This document shows positions 1 to 11,759 of a stretch of DNA of 64,000 bases, one piece after another. The DNA is taken from positions 42,484,878 through 42,548,877 of the forward strand of contig CM020618.1 of the NCBI GenBank assembly GCA_009829735.1, in the 5' to 3' direction. Under the pieces are notes generated by a model. It saw only the letters and a list, made by a program, of their open reading frames with translations, was not told where the DNA came from and did not search any database. Position 1 is the stretch's first letter; each line of letters starts with the position of its first letter. Position numbers and translations under genes: made by a program. Origin of the DNA: Pyropia yezoensis (lineage: Eukaryota > Rhodophyta > Bangiophyceae > Bangiales > Bangiaceae).

Positions 1-2
1 GA

Positions 3-260
3 GGCGGCGGCGGTGGCGGCGGTGGTGGCGGCCGCGGCGGCGGGGAGGGCAACCGCAACAAAAATTTCCAAAGAGCTGGCGGTGGCAGACAAGGCGGCAA
101 GAGAAGCGGCGGCCAGGGCGGAGGCGGCAATCCGGGCGGCGGAGCAGCCGCGAAACTTGCGCATAGCGGTCGCGGCGGCGCAGGCGGAGGCAAACGCGCG
201 GGCGGCAAAGGCAATGCAGCGGCCGCTGCAGCCGGTGGGGACGCCCGCACGAACTCCTAA
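3..260 (+). CDS. C-terminal tail of a Gly/Arg-rich (RGG-type) ORF, partial
   Basis: Reading from base 3, the frame is open at the window edge and ends at a TAA at 258-260. The product is dominated by glycine, with scattered Arg, Lys, Asn and Gln, resembling the RGG-rich nucleic-acid-binding tails of retroelement Gag proteins. It overlaps the alanine-rich start of the RT frame that follows, in a different frame. A Gag-like ORF overlapping the RT ORF is a common DIRS layout, so this may be the end of gag for the element at 214-2286. The low-complexity GGC/GCG composition keeps several frames open, so the call is tentative. Confidence 0.35.
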   Translation, partial: GGGGGGGGGGRGGGEGNRNKNFQRAGGGRQGGKRSGGQGGGGNPGGGAAAKLAHSGRGGAGGGKRAGGKGNAAAAAAGGDARTNS

Positions 261-2286
261 TGTAAAAGGGGCGAGGCCGACCTTTCGGACAGCCGCCGGG
301 CCAAGTGCGGGCGGCACCCCGACCAATCAGGGCCCAGATGTGGCGGCGGTGGACCCACCACAGCGGCTGTACCTGCCCGTTCGCGGCGCCATTAGGGCGT
401 GGCGGGCATTGGGTGCCTCGAGGTGGGTTATTCGAAGCATTTTGGATGGCCCTCAGATTTCGTGGAAGCGGCGGCCGAAGTACCACCGGGCCCGCCCCTT
501 TTCCGTGGCGCCCAAGGATGTGGCGTTCGCGGAGGCGGAGATGGAGCTCTGCGAGCGACTCGAGAATTGGACCGAGCTGCACGGGTCGGACCGCGAGAGG
601 CCGGTAGTGATCGACAACGGCTTTGTGACGTGGTCCGCGGGCAAGCAGCGGATCGTCATAGACGTTCGCTACCAGAACAAGGTAGTGGACGACCGGCGCT
701 TCCGCTACGAGGGGCTCCAGGACCTCGCACCGCAGCTGCGGGTGGGCGACCAGCTGCTCAGCTGCGACGTGAAGGACGCCTACCAGCACATCCCGCTCAG
801 GCTGACCGACCGTCCGTACTTTGCTTTCCTGTGCCAGGGCAGGGTGTTCCAATGCAACGCCATGCCGTTTGGACCTAAGGTGGCGCCGTACGTGGGGACG
901 AAGGTGTGCAGGCTTGTCGTGCAAGCCCTCCGCCGGGAGGGCTACAGAGTGATCGCGTACGTCGACGATTTCGGGGGGGGGCCCCCGACGACGCTGACGG
1001 GCGGCGCGACGAAGGAGGCGGCGACGGCCGCGGGCAGGCGCGTCAAAGAGCTGTGTTACTCCCTGGGCCTTCACATACACCCGCTCAAGGGGGTGTGGGA
1101 CGGTACAACATGCCTGCCGTTGCTGGGATTCCTCGTAGACACGGAGAAGCAACTGCTACTGCTACGGCCAGACAGAGCCCGCAAAGTGAGTGGCACGGCG
1201 GGCCGCTTGCTGGCCGGGGCCAAGACTCACCGGCGGTGGGTGCAGTTTTCGGCCCTTCGCAGTTTTTGCGGGACGGCCGTGTCGACGCAGCTGGCGGTAA
1301 CCGAAGCGCGTTACCGCCTGCGGTCCCTCTACACGGCGATGCGCGACTACCGCAACGAGACGGGAGGGCCTGTGCGGCTTGACCGCCAAGCAATGACGGA
1401 TTTGCAATGATGGTGGGGCCTGACGACGCGGGCTCAGCAGGGGCACGCCCTGTGGCCCGCACCGGCCGACGTCACGATGACGACCTATGCGAGCGGCTCG
1501 GGGTGGGGGGCGACGTGGGACGGCCTCGTCCCCGCGCGCGGCTACCACGCCGACTCACGCAAATCACTTCATATCAAGCTCCCCGAGATTGGCTAGGTGC
1601 GGCAGGGCCTGCTCTCCTTTATGGACTTTGTCCGGGAGCCGGGCACCATCGTGCGGCTGCGCACAGACACCAGCGTGGCCATAGAGGTCATCAACGGCGG
1701 GAGCTCACGCTCGCCCGCTCTGATGGACGAGTTCCGCTGCGTCCACGCCATCTGAATCCACCCTGGCCTCCCGATCCGGGCCGAGTACATCCCGTCGGCG
1801 CTCAAGCTCTCGTCGGACCACCTGTCGCGGACCAGGGACTCCACCGTCTGGCCCCTGTCCCGGCCGGCATTCGTGCAGCTGGACCGCCGTTACGGCCCGC
1901 ATACGATCGACCTTTTCGCCACGGCCGAGAACGCTTGCTGCGGGGGACTCTTCTACAAGTTTCCGTCACCGGGGGGGACCGGCGTCCACGATATGTCCGT
2001 CGACTGGCGCGGGGACAACGCATGGGCAAACCCGCCGTTCAACCTCTTCGGGCTAGTGATCGACAAGATCGTTCGCGAAGGGGCATCGGTGACGCTAGTG
2101 GCGCCACGCTGGGAGGCTCAGCCGTGACGGCCCGCGGCAGTGGCGACGTACACCGAGATGGTGCACTCGTCCAAGACGGTGGGGGTTTTCAAGCACGGCA
2201 GCCGGTCGGCTCCGGCGATGCCCTTCCAGTGGGGGGTGGTGGTGTTCCGGTTTGACGGCACCAGCGCCACCCCATCCCCCGCGTAG
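214..2286 (+). pseudogene. DIRS-like reverse transcriptase / RNase H polyprotein, four in-frame stops
   Basis: This is the polymerase region of a DIRS-type (tyrosine-recombinase) retrotransposon. The RT domain lies at roughly 500-1150 with the catalytic motif YVDD at 958-969, preceded by a DIRS-like palm segment with HIPLRLTDRPYFAF and MPFGPKVAPY. The RNase H region follows at about 1480-1830 (TTYASGSGWGATW, RLRTDTSVAIEV, IPSALKLSSDHLSR). After it comes the segment common in DIRS elements with DLFATAEN and WANPPFNL, ending near 2284. The whole stretch stays in one frame but is cut by TGA 1408, TAG 1594, TGA 1753 and TGA 2125 before the final TAG 2284-2286. No frameshift is needed. The frame is open back to the window edge and the first ATG is at 214, so the true start is unknown. 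Nonsense mutations without indels suggest point-mutation decay. Confidence 0.8.
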
Positions 2287-3178
2287 CCCGATGAAACGGG
2301 TTGGCGGCCGGGCTGCGGGCGCGCCGCTTCGGCTATGGTGAAGGAGCCGCCACGGCGCAGCGGTTGGTGGCGGCAAAGCATTGGTGTTCTCCCAATTCTG
2401 GCCGATCCGGACGAGAACAACAGTGAGTACAAACAACAGTGCAGGCGACAGTTATTGAAAATAATTGAGAATAAAGGGTGTAGCCCCTTGCAAAAGCGTC
2501 AATCTGTCACTTTATTTTCCCGGTGGGAAGGATCCTTGCTAGAAAATTGAGATCTGAGGGACTACTAGGGCTGAAAGGTGAAGGGCGGACAACAGCTGTC
2601 TTGTGCAGTCTTGTCATTGGTCGATGGAAGTCCTCTCGTTCCTGACGCAGTCCGGACTGTTGTCGCGTTTTCTGACGAGATGCGAGTTGCTCCGGATTCA
2701 TGCTGCTGTCGCACGCCGAGAGACGAACTAAGGCCGAACTGAGGGGATCTCGGGCAGATCCGTGGGCTCTCTACAAGCGACGAAGGACGAGTGAGAGGGA
2801 GCAGGTCAAAATTGGGCTCGATGCAGCTCGACCGGCCTGGAACGGACGGAAAGTGAGGACGTTGCAGCCCAACCGGCAAGAACAGGAGCTCTCTGCTGAA
2901 TACTGTCAGCATGCTAACGACGCCAGCACAGGGGGGATTTCTTACAGACCTTGCCGGTCGAGGTCAATCACCAGCCCTCCCCTTTTCGCGTAACCGACGA
3001 GTTCCCAGCGCACGCTTTCATCGCGCGCCCGAGTGCCAGCCCCTCCTCCCCCCCACCCCACATGCCGTGGCACTTTGTTTGCTCCGGCTTTTCCCAACCC
3101 CCTCCCTCGCCCCCCCCCCCTCCCCCCCCCCCCCACCCGTTTTTCGCAGTTGTCCTCGGCTGCTCATCCGTCCCCCCG
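2287..3178. other. Non-coding stretch with a long C-rich homopolymer
   Basis: No protein with recognisable domains was found. The part around 2400-2700 is visibly less GC-rich than its surroundings. Near 3109-3135 there is an almost pure run of C, broken by single T and A residues, immediately upstream of the transposase start. It could form a G-rich secondary structure on the other strand. Confidence 0.4.
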
Positions 3179-4935
3179 ATGTTCTCGGAGGAGACACGGC
3201 ACCACTTGGTGCGCCTGGCCATGCACGACCACGCGACCGTTGCGATTGCTGCGCGGTCGCTACGCGTGTCTACCCCCTCGGCCACGAGGTACCTGATGTA
3301 CTACTGTGAGACGGGCGGCGCGGTCCATTATGACCCTGCAATGTGGAGCCGTCACTGTGATAACGTCCGGGATGACGAGCAGCTGCGTGGCGCCGTCTTG
3401 GTGGCCGTTGAGGAACACCCCGACATGTTCTTGGACGAGATGGCTGCCGCTGTATCCCATGTGGTGGAGCTGGTGGCGCCCGGGGTGAGCGTCTCTGTTT
3501 CCTCCGTGAGTCGTGTGCTTGCTCACAATGGATTTATTCGTAAAATCTTTGAGAAAGCGTTTTTCACCTGCAACGAGGCACAGGGGGCGGCCTGGGTTGA
3601 GTTCCAGCGGCGTACTCCTTCGCGATGTTGCGTCTTTGTTGACCAGGCACACAGAAGTGGGCGCGCTGCGGAGAGGCGGTGGGCTTGGGCGCACCGGGGA
3701 GAGAGGGCTGAGTGTTACGTGGAGTCCTCTCGCCGTGTGCGCACGAGTATTTTTGTGGCCATGGCACACGACGAGGTCTTGGACTGGCTCAGCACTCGGC
3801 CGCATCCTGGGCAATCGTTAGTCGACTTTTTGTTGATTGTCGTAAACTTGCAGCTTCCGCGTATGACTGCCTATGACGCAACGAGGGAGTGGTATGTGTT
3901 GCGTTCTGAGCCTTTGGGGACGGGCGGACCCTTTGGGAAGTGACTTGGGACCCGGCGGGCTATCTTACGTGGAGCCCTGCTCTTGTCGGGGCTCCCTCTG
4001 TCAGTGACTCGGGACCGTGGCGACACACCCGGGATCCTGATTGGTTCCACCCAGGGAGGCGTATTGGGCCGGCGGAGGTGGCCTTGCTGGCCATTGTGGC
4101 CATTTGTTTTGTATTTGTTTTCACAATGTGTTTTCGTGTCTTTCCCCTTTTTCCCACTGGGTTTTCTCGGGGATTGGCATCTGTGTGTGGGGGGATTTTC
4201 GCTTGCTTTTCGCTTGTGTTTGGCGACCTGGGGTTGATTGGTGACCCTCGGCGCCCCAGTGTAGCCCCGGTGTAGTGGATGCGCCGAAGGACCTGGTGGA
4301 GGTCAGACGCCTTGCTGGCGCTTGGCCCGCTAGGGACGCCCTCTGGGGGCCACGCTCTGGGCCCCTGGAGGGGCCAAGGAGAAGGTTCTTGAGGGGTGCT
4401 CCGGGGTCTCCCCGGTGCCAACTTGTTAAATCAACGGTTCTTTGGGTTCTTACTCCATGGGGCTTTTGTCCTTTTACCCTGGCCTCTGAAGGGGCGGGCG
4501 AGTGGATCACGTTGGGACCTTGACCCCTTCCTTCCTGGCCCCGTAGTGGTGTCTTTTGTGTCTGGTTCCTGGGCCAGAAGGTCCATAACGCTACAGGATG
4601 CGCAGGAGGGGAGGTGCGCGTTGGTGCTGGACAATGCGCGGGTGCACGACCAGCTGGCGTTGACCCGAGTGCAGGACGCGAGCGTATTTGTGATGCCCTT
4701 ACCACCGTACTCCCTGGGCTTCAATTGCGTTGAGGATGATTTTTCGGTCGAGAGTAGCTGGCTGCGGCGCTACATCTCGCCACAGCAGTACAACGTGTCG
4801 CCCATGACTACTATTGACGGCATGCTGAGCCACGTCACTGGGGAGATGTGCGCGGGTACTGTGCGTTCGGCTGTTCGCCGGTACATCCTGTACGTCCGAC
4901 AAATCATTCAAATTTCGCTGCAATCTGTCCCTGAT
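3179..4935 (+). pseudogene. IS630/Tc1-superfamily (DDE_3-type) transposase interrupted by an LTR
   Basis: This is a DNA-transposon transposase that would cut and paste at TA sites. The ATG at 3179 opens a helix-turn-helix region (LVRLAMHDHATVAIAARSL). Next comes a linker, then the first catalytic Asp in CVFVDQAH (codon 3641-3643). The frame runs into a solo LTR near 3895 and resumes after 4595 with the second Asp in LVLDNARVHD (codon 4630-4632) and the Glu in NCVEDD (codon 4732-4734). That leaves 33 residues between D and E (DD33E). The canonical NPIE is replaced by NCVE. The recognisable domain ends near the YILYV segment around 4900; the 3' limit is approximate. The two halves do not rejoin in frame without a one-base correction, so the copy is dead. 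Confidence 0.75.
3895..4595 (+). repeat. Degenerate solo LTR, same family as the 50,001-59,035 gypsy element
   Basis: The segment aligns along its length with the 644-bp LTR seen at 50001 and 58392. It shares the GACTTGGGACCC block, the TTTTCCCACTGGG block, the GGGGTGCTCCGGGG hairpin region and the terminal ACGCTACA. It is clearly more diverged than the other copies and somewhat longer. It starts with TGTG and ends with ACA. The flanking five bases (TGGTA before, GGATG after) do not match, so the target duplication has decayed or the left edge is a few bases off. It lies inside the catalytic domain of the transposase at 3179-4935. Confidence 0.8.
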
Positions 4936-5573
4936 CATCAGAGAGAGGTCCCCCGCGCCGGATCAATCCGAGCGCGACGCAATCCGTGTGCGCGACGGGG
5001 ATGTCGGAAGAGACACTGCATGCTCGAGGTGGAGGTAGCTGGGGAAAATTTGCAATATTCGAGGCTTGCCCTGTCGAGTCGAGCCCGCGCTCCAGGAGCG
5101 CAGGCTACTCACATCCGACTCGACGGCCCACCCCCCCCCACTTCGCGGTCAGCCCCACTTCCGCAGACGCGTACCGCCGTCGTCTTTGGCTCCCCACGCA
5201 CCTGCCTGGAGGACGCCCCTGCCCGTGCAGTTTCCGGCCTTCCCTACCCTCTCCCCCCCCCCGCTTTGCTCCTACCCCTTGGATGAGCGACCTCTTTGGT
5301 TCCCACGTCATGGACAACGCACTCTTTCGGCTGTGACGATGGCGCCGCGCATTTGCCGCGGGAGACCGCGCCCCGGCCGGCTGCGAGGCCGCCGCTGTTC
5401 CCCGCTCTCGCGCGCGGCTGGCCCTCCTCACCGCGTCTGCTCCGCGGCTAACCCGGCCAGGGACTGAGAGGCAACGGGCGGGAGAGGCCGCGGTAATGTG
5501 CCAGCGGCAAGCGCGGCCGGAGAAGGGCGTGGCGGCTCCCTGGCTCTGCCTCTTTCTCAATGGCTGAGGTCGC
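4936..5573. other. Non-coding GC-rich stretch
   Basis: The open frames here lack recognisable domains and have compositions expected from GC-rich DNA. A G/C-rich part around 5120-5290 has runs of C. This is the left flank of the minus-strand solo LTR and presumably the tail of the interrupted transposon. Confidence 0.3.
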
Positions 5574-6217
5574 TGTAGCGTAATGGGACCCAGATTCCCG
5601 GACCCAGAAACCACAACCACACACACAGAGACCACAGTCAGAAGCCCAGGAAGGAACAGGTAAGAGCCCTTGCTGATCCACTCGCCCGCCGCGATACGAG
5701 GCAAAGGTAAACAGGACAAAAGCCCGAGGGAGAAGGAACCCAAAGTACTGTTGATTTTACAAGATGGCCCCGGGGAGAACCCCGGAGCACCCCTCAAGAA
5801 CCTCCCCCCCTGGCCCCTCCAGGGGCCCTGAGCGAGGCCCCCAGAAGGCGCCCCCAGCGGGCCAAGTGCCAGCAAGGCACCGGCCGCTCACCGGGCCAAC
5901 ACACAAAAAGCAAGCGAAGTCCCCCCACACACAAATGTCAATCCCCCAAAAAAACCCAGTGGGAAAAAGGGGAAAGACACGAAATCACGCAAGGGAAACA
6001 AATGCGAAAAATCAAACAAATAATCCGAAGGTTAGTATGCCCCAACCCGGCAAGTCCACCGCTCCGGGTGACCGATCAGGGCACCGGGCGTGTCGCCACT
6101 GCCCCGGGCCACCGATGCAGGGATCCTCGGCCAGCGCGTGGTTCCACGTAACGCTGCCAGCCGGGTCCCAAGTCAGCCTCCCGGGTTCCAACGGTCCCAG
6201 GGGCTCAGAACGCCACA
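5574..6217 (-). repeat. Solo LTR (644 bp) with GTCGC target-site duplication
   Basis: Read on the minus strand, this is the same LTR as at 50001-50644 and 58392-59035, with identical length. In plus orientation it begins TGTAGCGTAATGGGACC and ends GAACGCCACA, so the element ends are TG...CA. The five flanking bases are GTCGC on both sides (5569-5573 and 6218-6222), a perfect target-site duplication. No internal retroelement sequence is present. The likely history is insertion of a full element followed by LTR-LTR recombination. Confidence 0.92.
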
Positions 6218-7569
6218 GTCGCCGCGACGCAGTGCGGGGGGGGGGGGGAAATGGGGCAATGATGACGGGACTGCTGCTGCCGCGCCAGAGGAGGGCAGCG
6301 GAGCGGATGAGAAGTGGGTCTGCCCCTCTGTTGTGGTGCCCACGTTAGTGGGGGGGAGCGCCCAACCCCAGCCTGTGCGTGCTTAGCGAGTGCGCACGGC
6401 ACCGCCGCGCGGCGTCCGGGGGGCCGTCGTGTGGCGGCGGGGGGGGCGCCCTGCTTTTGTGCACGTCAGCTCCCGCCTAGCGCGGAGTTGGCAACGGATG
6501 GAAGGGAGATACAGGGGGGTCGCTCGTATTTTTGGCTGGCACAGTCCGTCGGGGTGGAGGAGAGGGAGCCCGTTTTTCCCTCGGCTGCCACGGTGCCGCC
6601 ACGTGAGGCGGGGGTTGCCCACTGCGCCGCGGCTGCATCCAACCCCAGGTGGGGTGGGGAAGGCTCCCGGGTCTGCTGCAGTTGCCCTCGCCCCGCGCTT
6701 GGGGGGGGCGATTGCTACTTTTTTCCGGCTGCGTCCACCCCGTGGTGCAGGGGAGGGTGTAAGGATTTCCCCCCTAATCCCATGCCTCATATCTGAGGGA
6801 TAATATCTGGGACCTCTCCTTAGAGATCCTGCCGAACCAACTCCTGGAAACATCGATAAATTCCTTGTATTGTAGGGCATGACGCGGTGTACCCTCCAGA
6901 CTCATGATGAGTCAGCCGCTGTCTCACGGTGTCTGCTGGCCGCACGAAAGCTGCCATCGACAACGCATCATGGCCTGTCGAAAGGCGCCACCGTCACCAC
7001 CCATGACGAGCCACATCTGCCCGAGCTGGCGAGTCCGTTAGATTGTCCTCGCTGCAGCATTGCAGCGATGTGACTGGCTAGTCGGCTGGCAGATCCGATC
7101 GACTTGATCGAAACGTGCTTACACGCCTCTCGGACCTTCGGACCGCCTGGCGTCTGGGGCCGGCTGGGACGGCGCACTAGGCGCTGCACGCCGGACCCCT
7201 TCGTTTGGGGCAAACTGGGGCAGCACTCTTTTAGTGCGCACGCCCGCCCATGCTTTGTTCTGAGAGCCATGCTTTGTTTTTGGGCCGCTTCGTTCCTATC
7301 GGCGGCGCGACGAGGGAACGCTTGCTTTTGTGCACCTCGGGTGCCCCGACGCGAGTATATAGTGCGTGGGTGTCGGCGCCACCGGGAGAGACCGGAGGGG
7401 CAATCACAGACACAGACCAAAGACGACCTTAACCCTTTGAACCCCCATCGATCACAACCGACGTCGCTCCGTCTACTTCCCCAGACCTACCACCGTCACC
7501 ATCTCCATCCTCTTCCCCGCGCCCTGCCACCCTATTGGCTGTCACGGGTCGCTGACACCATCACGAGTA
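6218..7569. other. GC-rich region without a recognisable gene
   Basis: It contains a long G run at about 6237-6249, scattered GCCGCGGCTGC motifs related to the minisatellite that follows, and a less GC-rich patch near 6790-7080. No open frame shows a known domain. Confidence 0.3.
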
Positions 7570-8620
7570 CGTTGCGGGCTGCCCAAGTGTGGGTGGTTCC
7601 TCACAGAGGGGCTGTCCGTCATCGCAGCGGCTGCCTCGGCCCGCCGGGTATGCGGGGGGCTGCCCGCTCGGCCGCGGCTGCGATTGCTCTGAGCTTCGTG
7701 GGGGCGGCCGCCCATTCCGCCATGGCTTCGTTTTCCCAGCGCGCGGTCGGGGGGGGGGGTTCGCGATCCTGCCACGACTGCCTCTGCCCCGCAGTGGGAG
7801 AGGGCGCCTGCCTTATCTGCCTCGGCTGCCTCTACTGCGTGGCGCCGGGGGGGGACCTGCAAGTCTGCGTCACTGCTGCCTCGGCGCCTCCGAGTGGGGG
7901 GGGGCCTCCCGCACCGCCGCGGCTGCATCTCAGCCGATGTCAGAAGGGGGGGGCTCGAAGCTTTGCCGCGGCTGCCTTCACCCTGCGGTGCAAGGGAGCG
8001 GCTGATCACTCCGCCACAGCTTAATCTACCTATCTTGCGGTACAGGGGGGCGGCTGCCCGTTCTGCCGCGTCTGCCTCTGCCCCGAGGTGGGGGCGGGCG
8101 CCTGCGCAGTCGGCCACGGCTGTTTCTGCCTCGCGGTGCCCGCAAGGGCTGCCACTTTATTACAGCTGCCTTGGCGCCGCCGTGTCGGGGTTGGGCTGCC
8201 CACTCCGCCGCGCTTACATCGACCGCGAGGGTGGAGGAGGGGGGCTCCCCGTGCTCGTGCGGCTGCCCTTGCCCCGCTGTGGAGGGGGGCGGCTGCCCCT
8301 GTCTCTTGCGGCTGTCTGTGCCCCACGGTAGGAGGGGCGCGCTGCCGACTCTTCCAGGGCTGCCTTGGTATCCCGACTGGGCGAGTCGGCTGCCCAATCT
8401 CACGGCAGACGTCGCCCTTTGGTGCAGTGCAAGCGCTCCCCATCACGCCGCGGCTGCCTCTGCCCTCGGGTGGGGGGGTTAGGCGGCCCGTTCTGCCGCG
8501 GCTGTGTCTGCCCCGCTGTGGGAGGGTGCCTCTGGGCATTCCGCCGCGGCTGGTTCTGCCCCGCAGTGTGGGGGGGGGTGCGTTTCCTCGGCGGCTGCAC
8601 GCGCACCGCAGTGGGGTGCG
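7570..8620. repeat. Degenerate ~50-bp GC-rich minisatellite
   Basis: A motif close to GCCGCGGCTGCCTCTGCCCC, followed by a G-rich half (GTGGGAGGGG-like), recurs at intervals of about 46-52 bp. Clear copies lie near 8066, 8262, 8310, 8450, 8499, 8545 and 8594, with more diverged copies upstream. Copies differ by substitutions and by lengths of the G runs, so no unit is exact. The repeat keeps several frames open on both strands. Those frames encode Cys/Gly/Arg/Pro-rich products that I do not regard as genes. Confidence 0.6.
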
Positions 8621-9628
8621 AAGCGGCGAAGGGAAAGTACTTGGGGAATCATGGTGCAGTGCCGCCGGCCTTGCTGTGGGAGGTGGAGATGGATGGCAGC
8701 GGAACCCTTGCTTTGTTCTTTCAAAACGTGGAGCTGGCGCGACCGCGCGGCTGGGGGAGGGGATGCAGTGCACTCGCCCTGGTTAGCTGCTGCCCTGCGC
8801 AGGGTTGGCCGCAGGCGCACGGGAGACGAAGGGGGATGTCTCGTCGGGAGGGCCCGTGGGGCGGGTCCCGCACCGCCACCGCGTCGGCCGCCATCACCGC
8901 CGCATGGGCGGACTCCGCCATGGATCTCCCTGCCGGCCACCGGAACCCGGCAAGGGCGCTGCTACTCTGTGGGTGCATGGCCATGGCGGTCAACGCCGGC
9001 GGCGTTGACGCGGAGTTCGCGAGGCGCGCTCGCCACGGCGGCCGTGACAGGGCCGCCGCTGGGCGTGACGATGTTTGGGGAGGTGGGGGTGGTGGGCGGC
9101 CTGTCGGGGGGTGGGGGATTGGACGCCACGCGCGCCAACCTTGCCATTGAGGTGGTGCTGATTGGGTGACCGCCGGCCTTCCCGCCAAAGAGGCGGAGGG
9201 GGAGGGGGAGTGCCAGACTTCTGCCGACGCGCGCATTGCTGGCGGGGGCTGCAGGCCTGCAGCTGCCAGGTCATTATGACTGGAATGGGGCGTGGGTCGT
9301 GGGTCACCCGGTATCCCGCTGATCCGCGGCGGTGCTGCAGCTGGCGCCTTCACTGCATTTGTCTTTGACTCCATCGGCCCTGGTCACGTGTCTCGGGCAC
9401 CCGCGTGCGTGGGCACAGCGGGGGAGGCGGCGAGGGTGTGTCGCGCAGCTTCATCCTCCCTTTAACCCCGCATCCTCCCTGCCCTTCTCATCCGATCTAT
9501 CCGTTCACGCCCTGCTCTCGCACTCTCACCAGGACAGCGCAGCCCCTCAGCCAAGGTCACCTACCACCCGCGCGCCCCCCCCCGGGGCGACAGCGCCCGC
9601 TGCGGCGCGCGCAACGACAGGCCGCGGC
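8621..9628. other. GC-rich region without a recognisable gene
   Basis: This stretch mixes GC-rich DNA with a CCTCCCTTTAACCCC-like pyrimidine-rich zone around 9440-9500. Many overlapping frames are open on both strands but none has a recognisable domain. Confidence 0.3.
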
Positions 9629-11311
9629 TCATGAGGCCGCCGGCGGTGGCGCGGTGGTGGGGCTTCCCGTCGGCAGCGGGGCATCCCAGCAGCTCACCGA
9701 CATGCGGGCGGGTGTGCGCCCGCCGTGAGCCCTGTCGCCGCTGCTGTCGCCGCCACCACCGGTGCCGCTCTCGCCTTTGACGCCAACGCGACTGGCATCC
9801 GCCACAGCGGTGCGGCACGGCCGCACAATCCCGAGAACGAGGATGTGTCCTGCAAGGGAGACGACGTGAGTGGAGGGGATCGTGGCGGGGCCGGCGGCCG
9901 CCGCCGCGGAGGCCCTTGCCGCCGCCGCCGTCGCCGCTGCCGCCGCCTCCGAGCCATAGCTGCCATCTCCGCCGCTGCTGTAGCTGCAGTTGGCGCTTGC
10001 GCCGACGCCCACGCAGTGGGCCGGTAGCGCCTCGTTCTTAACGACGAGAGAAAGCCGGTAGTGTCCCGCAGGCAGGGGCGGTCGCGATGTTGGGGGCGGC
10101 GGCCGCAGTAGTCGTGGCTGCGATGCAGCGCGCGGGGAAGGCGACGGCGGTGGCAGCGAGGGCTGTGGCGGCTTCGGCGGCCGCCGCCAAGGCGGCGGCG
10201 GCGACCGATGCGCGGGCAAAGAAGACCAGGTGGGCGGCGGTGCGGAGGTCGTACAGTGGGGTATGGCCGACGGCGTCGAGGGCGTTGGATAAGAAGGGCG
10301 AGCGAAGCGGCGACATCGCCGGCGCCACCAGCCGCAGGCGCCAGCATGGAGCCTCTGGCGAACGCCGACGACGCAGACATGAGGGACAGGAGAGGTGACG
10401 CCGCGCCAGGGAAGGGGGGAATCGCCCCACCAGTGGGGGCGTCGGGAGCTCCCGTACCTGGGACCGCGGCGGCGGCGGCAGCGGCGCCGCCGGCAAGCGC
10501 AGGGCTGGTGGCTGCCACTGTAGAGGCGTCGGTGGCCATACGGGGCGACGCGCCATCGAGGGCGCCAGCTGCCACCGGCCAACCGCCGCCGACGCCGCCG
10601 ACACTCGCCGCCGCTCGCCCCCCAATCCCCGCGAGCGCTCGAAGGTGGAGCGCTGCGCTGGTAGTCAGCTGCGGCTCCAAAACAGGCTGCAGCAGTGTTC
10701 GTAGCAGGCTCTGCACAGACGGCGGCAGCGCGGTGACCACCGAGATGACAACGGGGACACGCACCGGCGGGGCGCCCCCACCGCCGGCTTTTCCAACCAC
10801 CTCTCTTGCGGCAGGCGCCGCTTCCGCCACCGACCCCCGCGCCGCCAGCGCCTCCTCGACTGACCGTGCCTCGGCGGTGGTGAATCGCAGCTCCTCGGTA
10901 TGCAGATGCAGCGCCACCACCGCCACCTCCCACACGCTGGCAAGGGGGCCCCCACGATCGCCTGGGAGCGCGGCTGCTGTCACCTCGGGGGCAAGGCAGA
11001 TGGGACTGCCTATTGTGCCGCCCAGGAAGGGGTCCGTCGGATCCCGCCGAATGCGCCCGTCCCCGCCGCCGCCGCCGCGGCCAGCACGGCCGCCACTCCT
11101 CCCGCAGCCACCGCCGCCGATGCCACTGCCACGGCCGCTGACAGTCAGAGTGGATAGCGGCGACGTGCAAACCGTGGCGGCAATCTCCACGCGGACCGAC
11201 GACGGGGTCGATACAGACACGGACTTGCGCCAGCCTGGCGGTCAGTCGCCCCCTGATGCAGGGCTGCCCGTGTCGCTGGCGGCAGCAGCGCCCCCCCCCC
11301 CTGTCTCCCAA
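9629..11311 (-). other. Possible Ala/Gly/Pro-rich coding region, minus strand, frame uncertain
   Basis: Two minus-strand frames alternately look protein-like. One has segments such as LHTEELRFTTAEARSVEEAL and PPSVQSLLRTLLQPVLEPQL (about 11220-10300). Another has GHTPLYDLRTAAHLVFFARA (about 10290-10040). Joining them would need a frame change near 10290 and probably a second near 10040. The composition is Ala/Gly-rich and every frame on both strands is long, as expected at this GC content. It could be a decayed or intron-containing host gene, or noise. No family is recognised. Confidence 0.2.
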
Positions 11312-11759
11312 CCCTCATCGGCGCAGTCCCCCCACGCACGCCCTTCCGCGCCCGCGGCGCCCCAACCCCTTCCAGTCACGCCTGCCGCAGCCGCGGAGCC
11401 CACATCGGCGCCCACCGCGGCGCCATGGGCGCCCAACGCGGCAACCCCCCCAGCCACGCGGCCCACCACGCCCGCGCCTACGAGGCTGTTGGGGCGGCTA
11501 ACGCCGCCGGCAGCTGCACCCCGACTGTTGCTTCAGGCGCCGCCACCGCCACCGCCGCCACCACGTTCCGCCCCCGCACCCACCCTCCCCTGCAACGGAG
11601 GGGCGCCGGCCGCGGGCAGCGGCGGAGTTCTGCACGCACAAAGTCCACAACCACCGCCAACGCGACAGCGGCCCCCCCGCACTGCCTCCCCCCCCCCCGC
11701 CCCTGCCATCACCGCCGCTGGCCGCAAGTACACGTGAGGTGGGAAGGTATCTCTATGGA

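Noticed and set aside
1408..2127. TGA read as tryptophan
   Set aside because: Intact gag and pol of gypsy element 1 use TGG normally and end at TAA; a TAG is also present in the DIRS frame, so simple decay is more likely.
6314..9374. Many 100-260-codon frames in the GC-rich minisatellite region
   Set aside because: They overlap on both strands, follow the repeat period and have Cys/Gly/Arg/Pro compositions without domains.
10208..11737. Plus-strand frame of 509 codons
   Set aside because: Its Ala/Pro/Ser/Thr-rich product looks like the complement of the more protein-like minus-strand frames; no domain is present.
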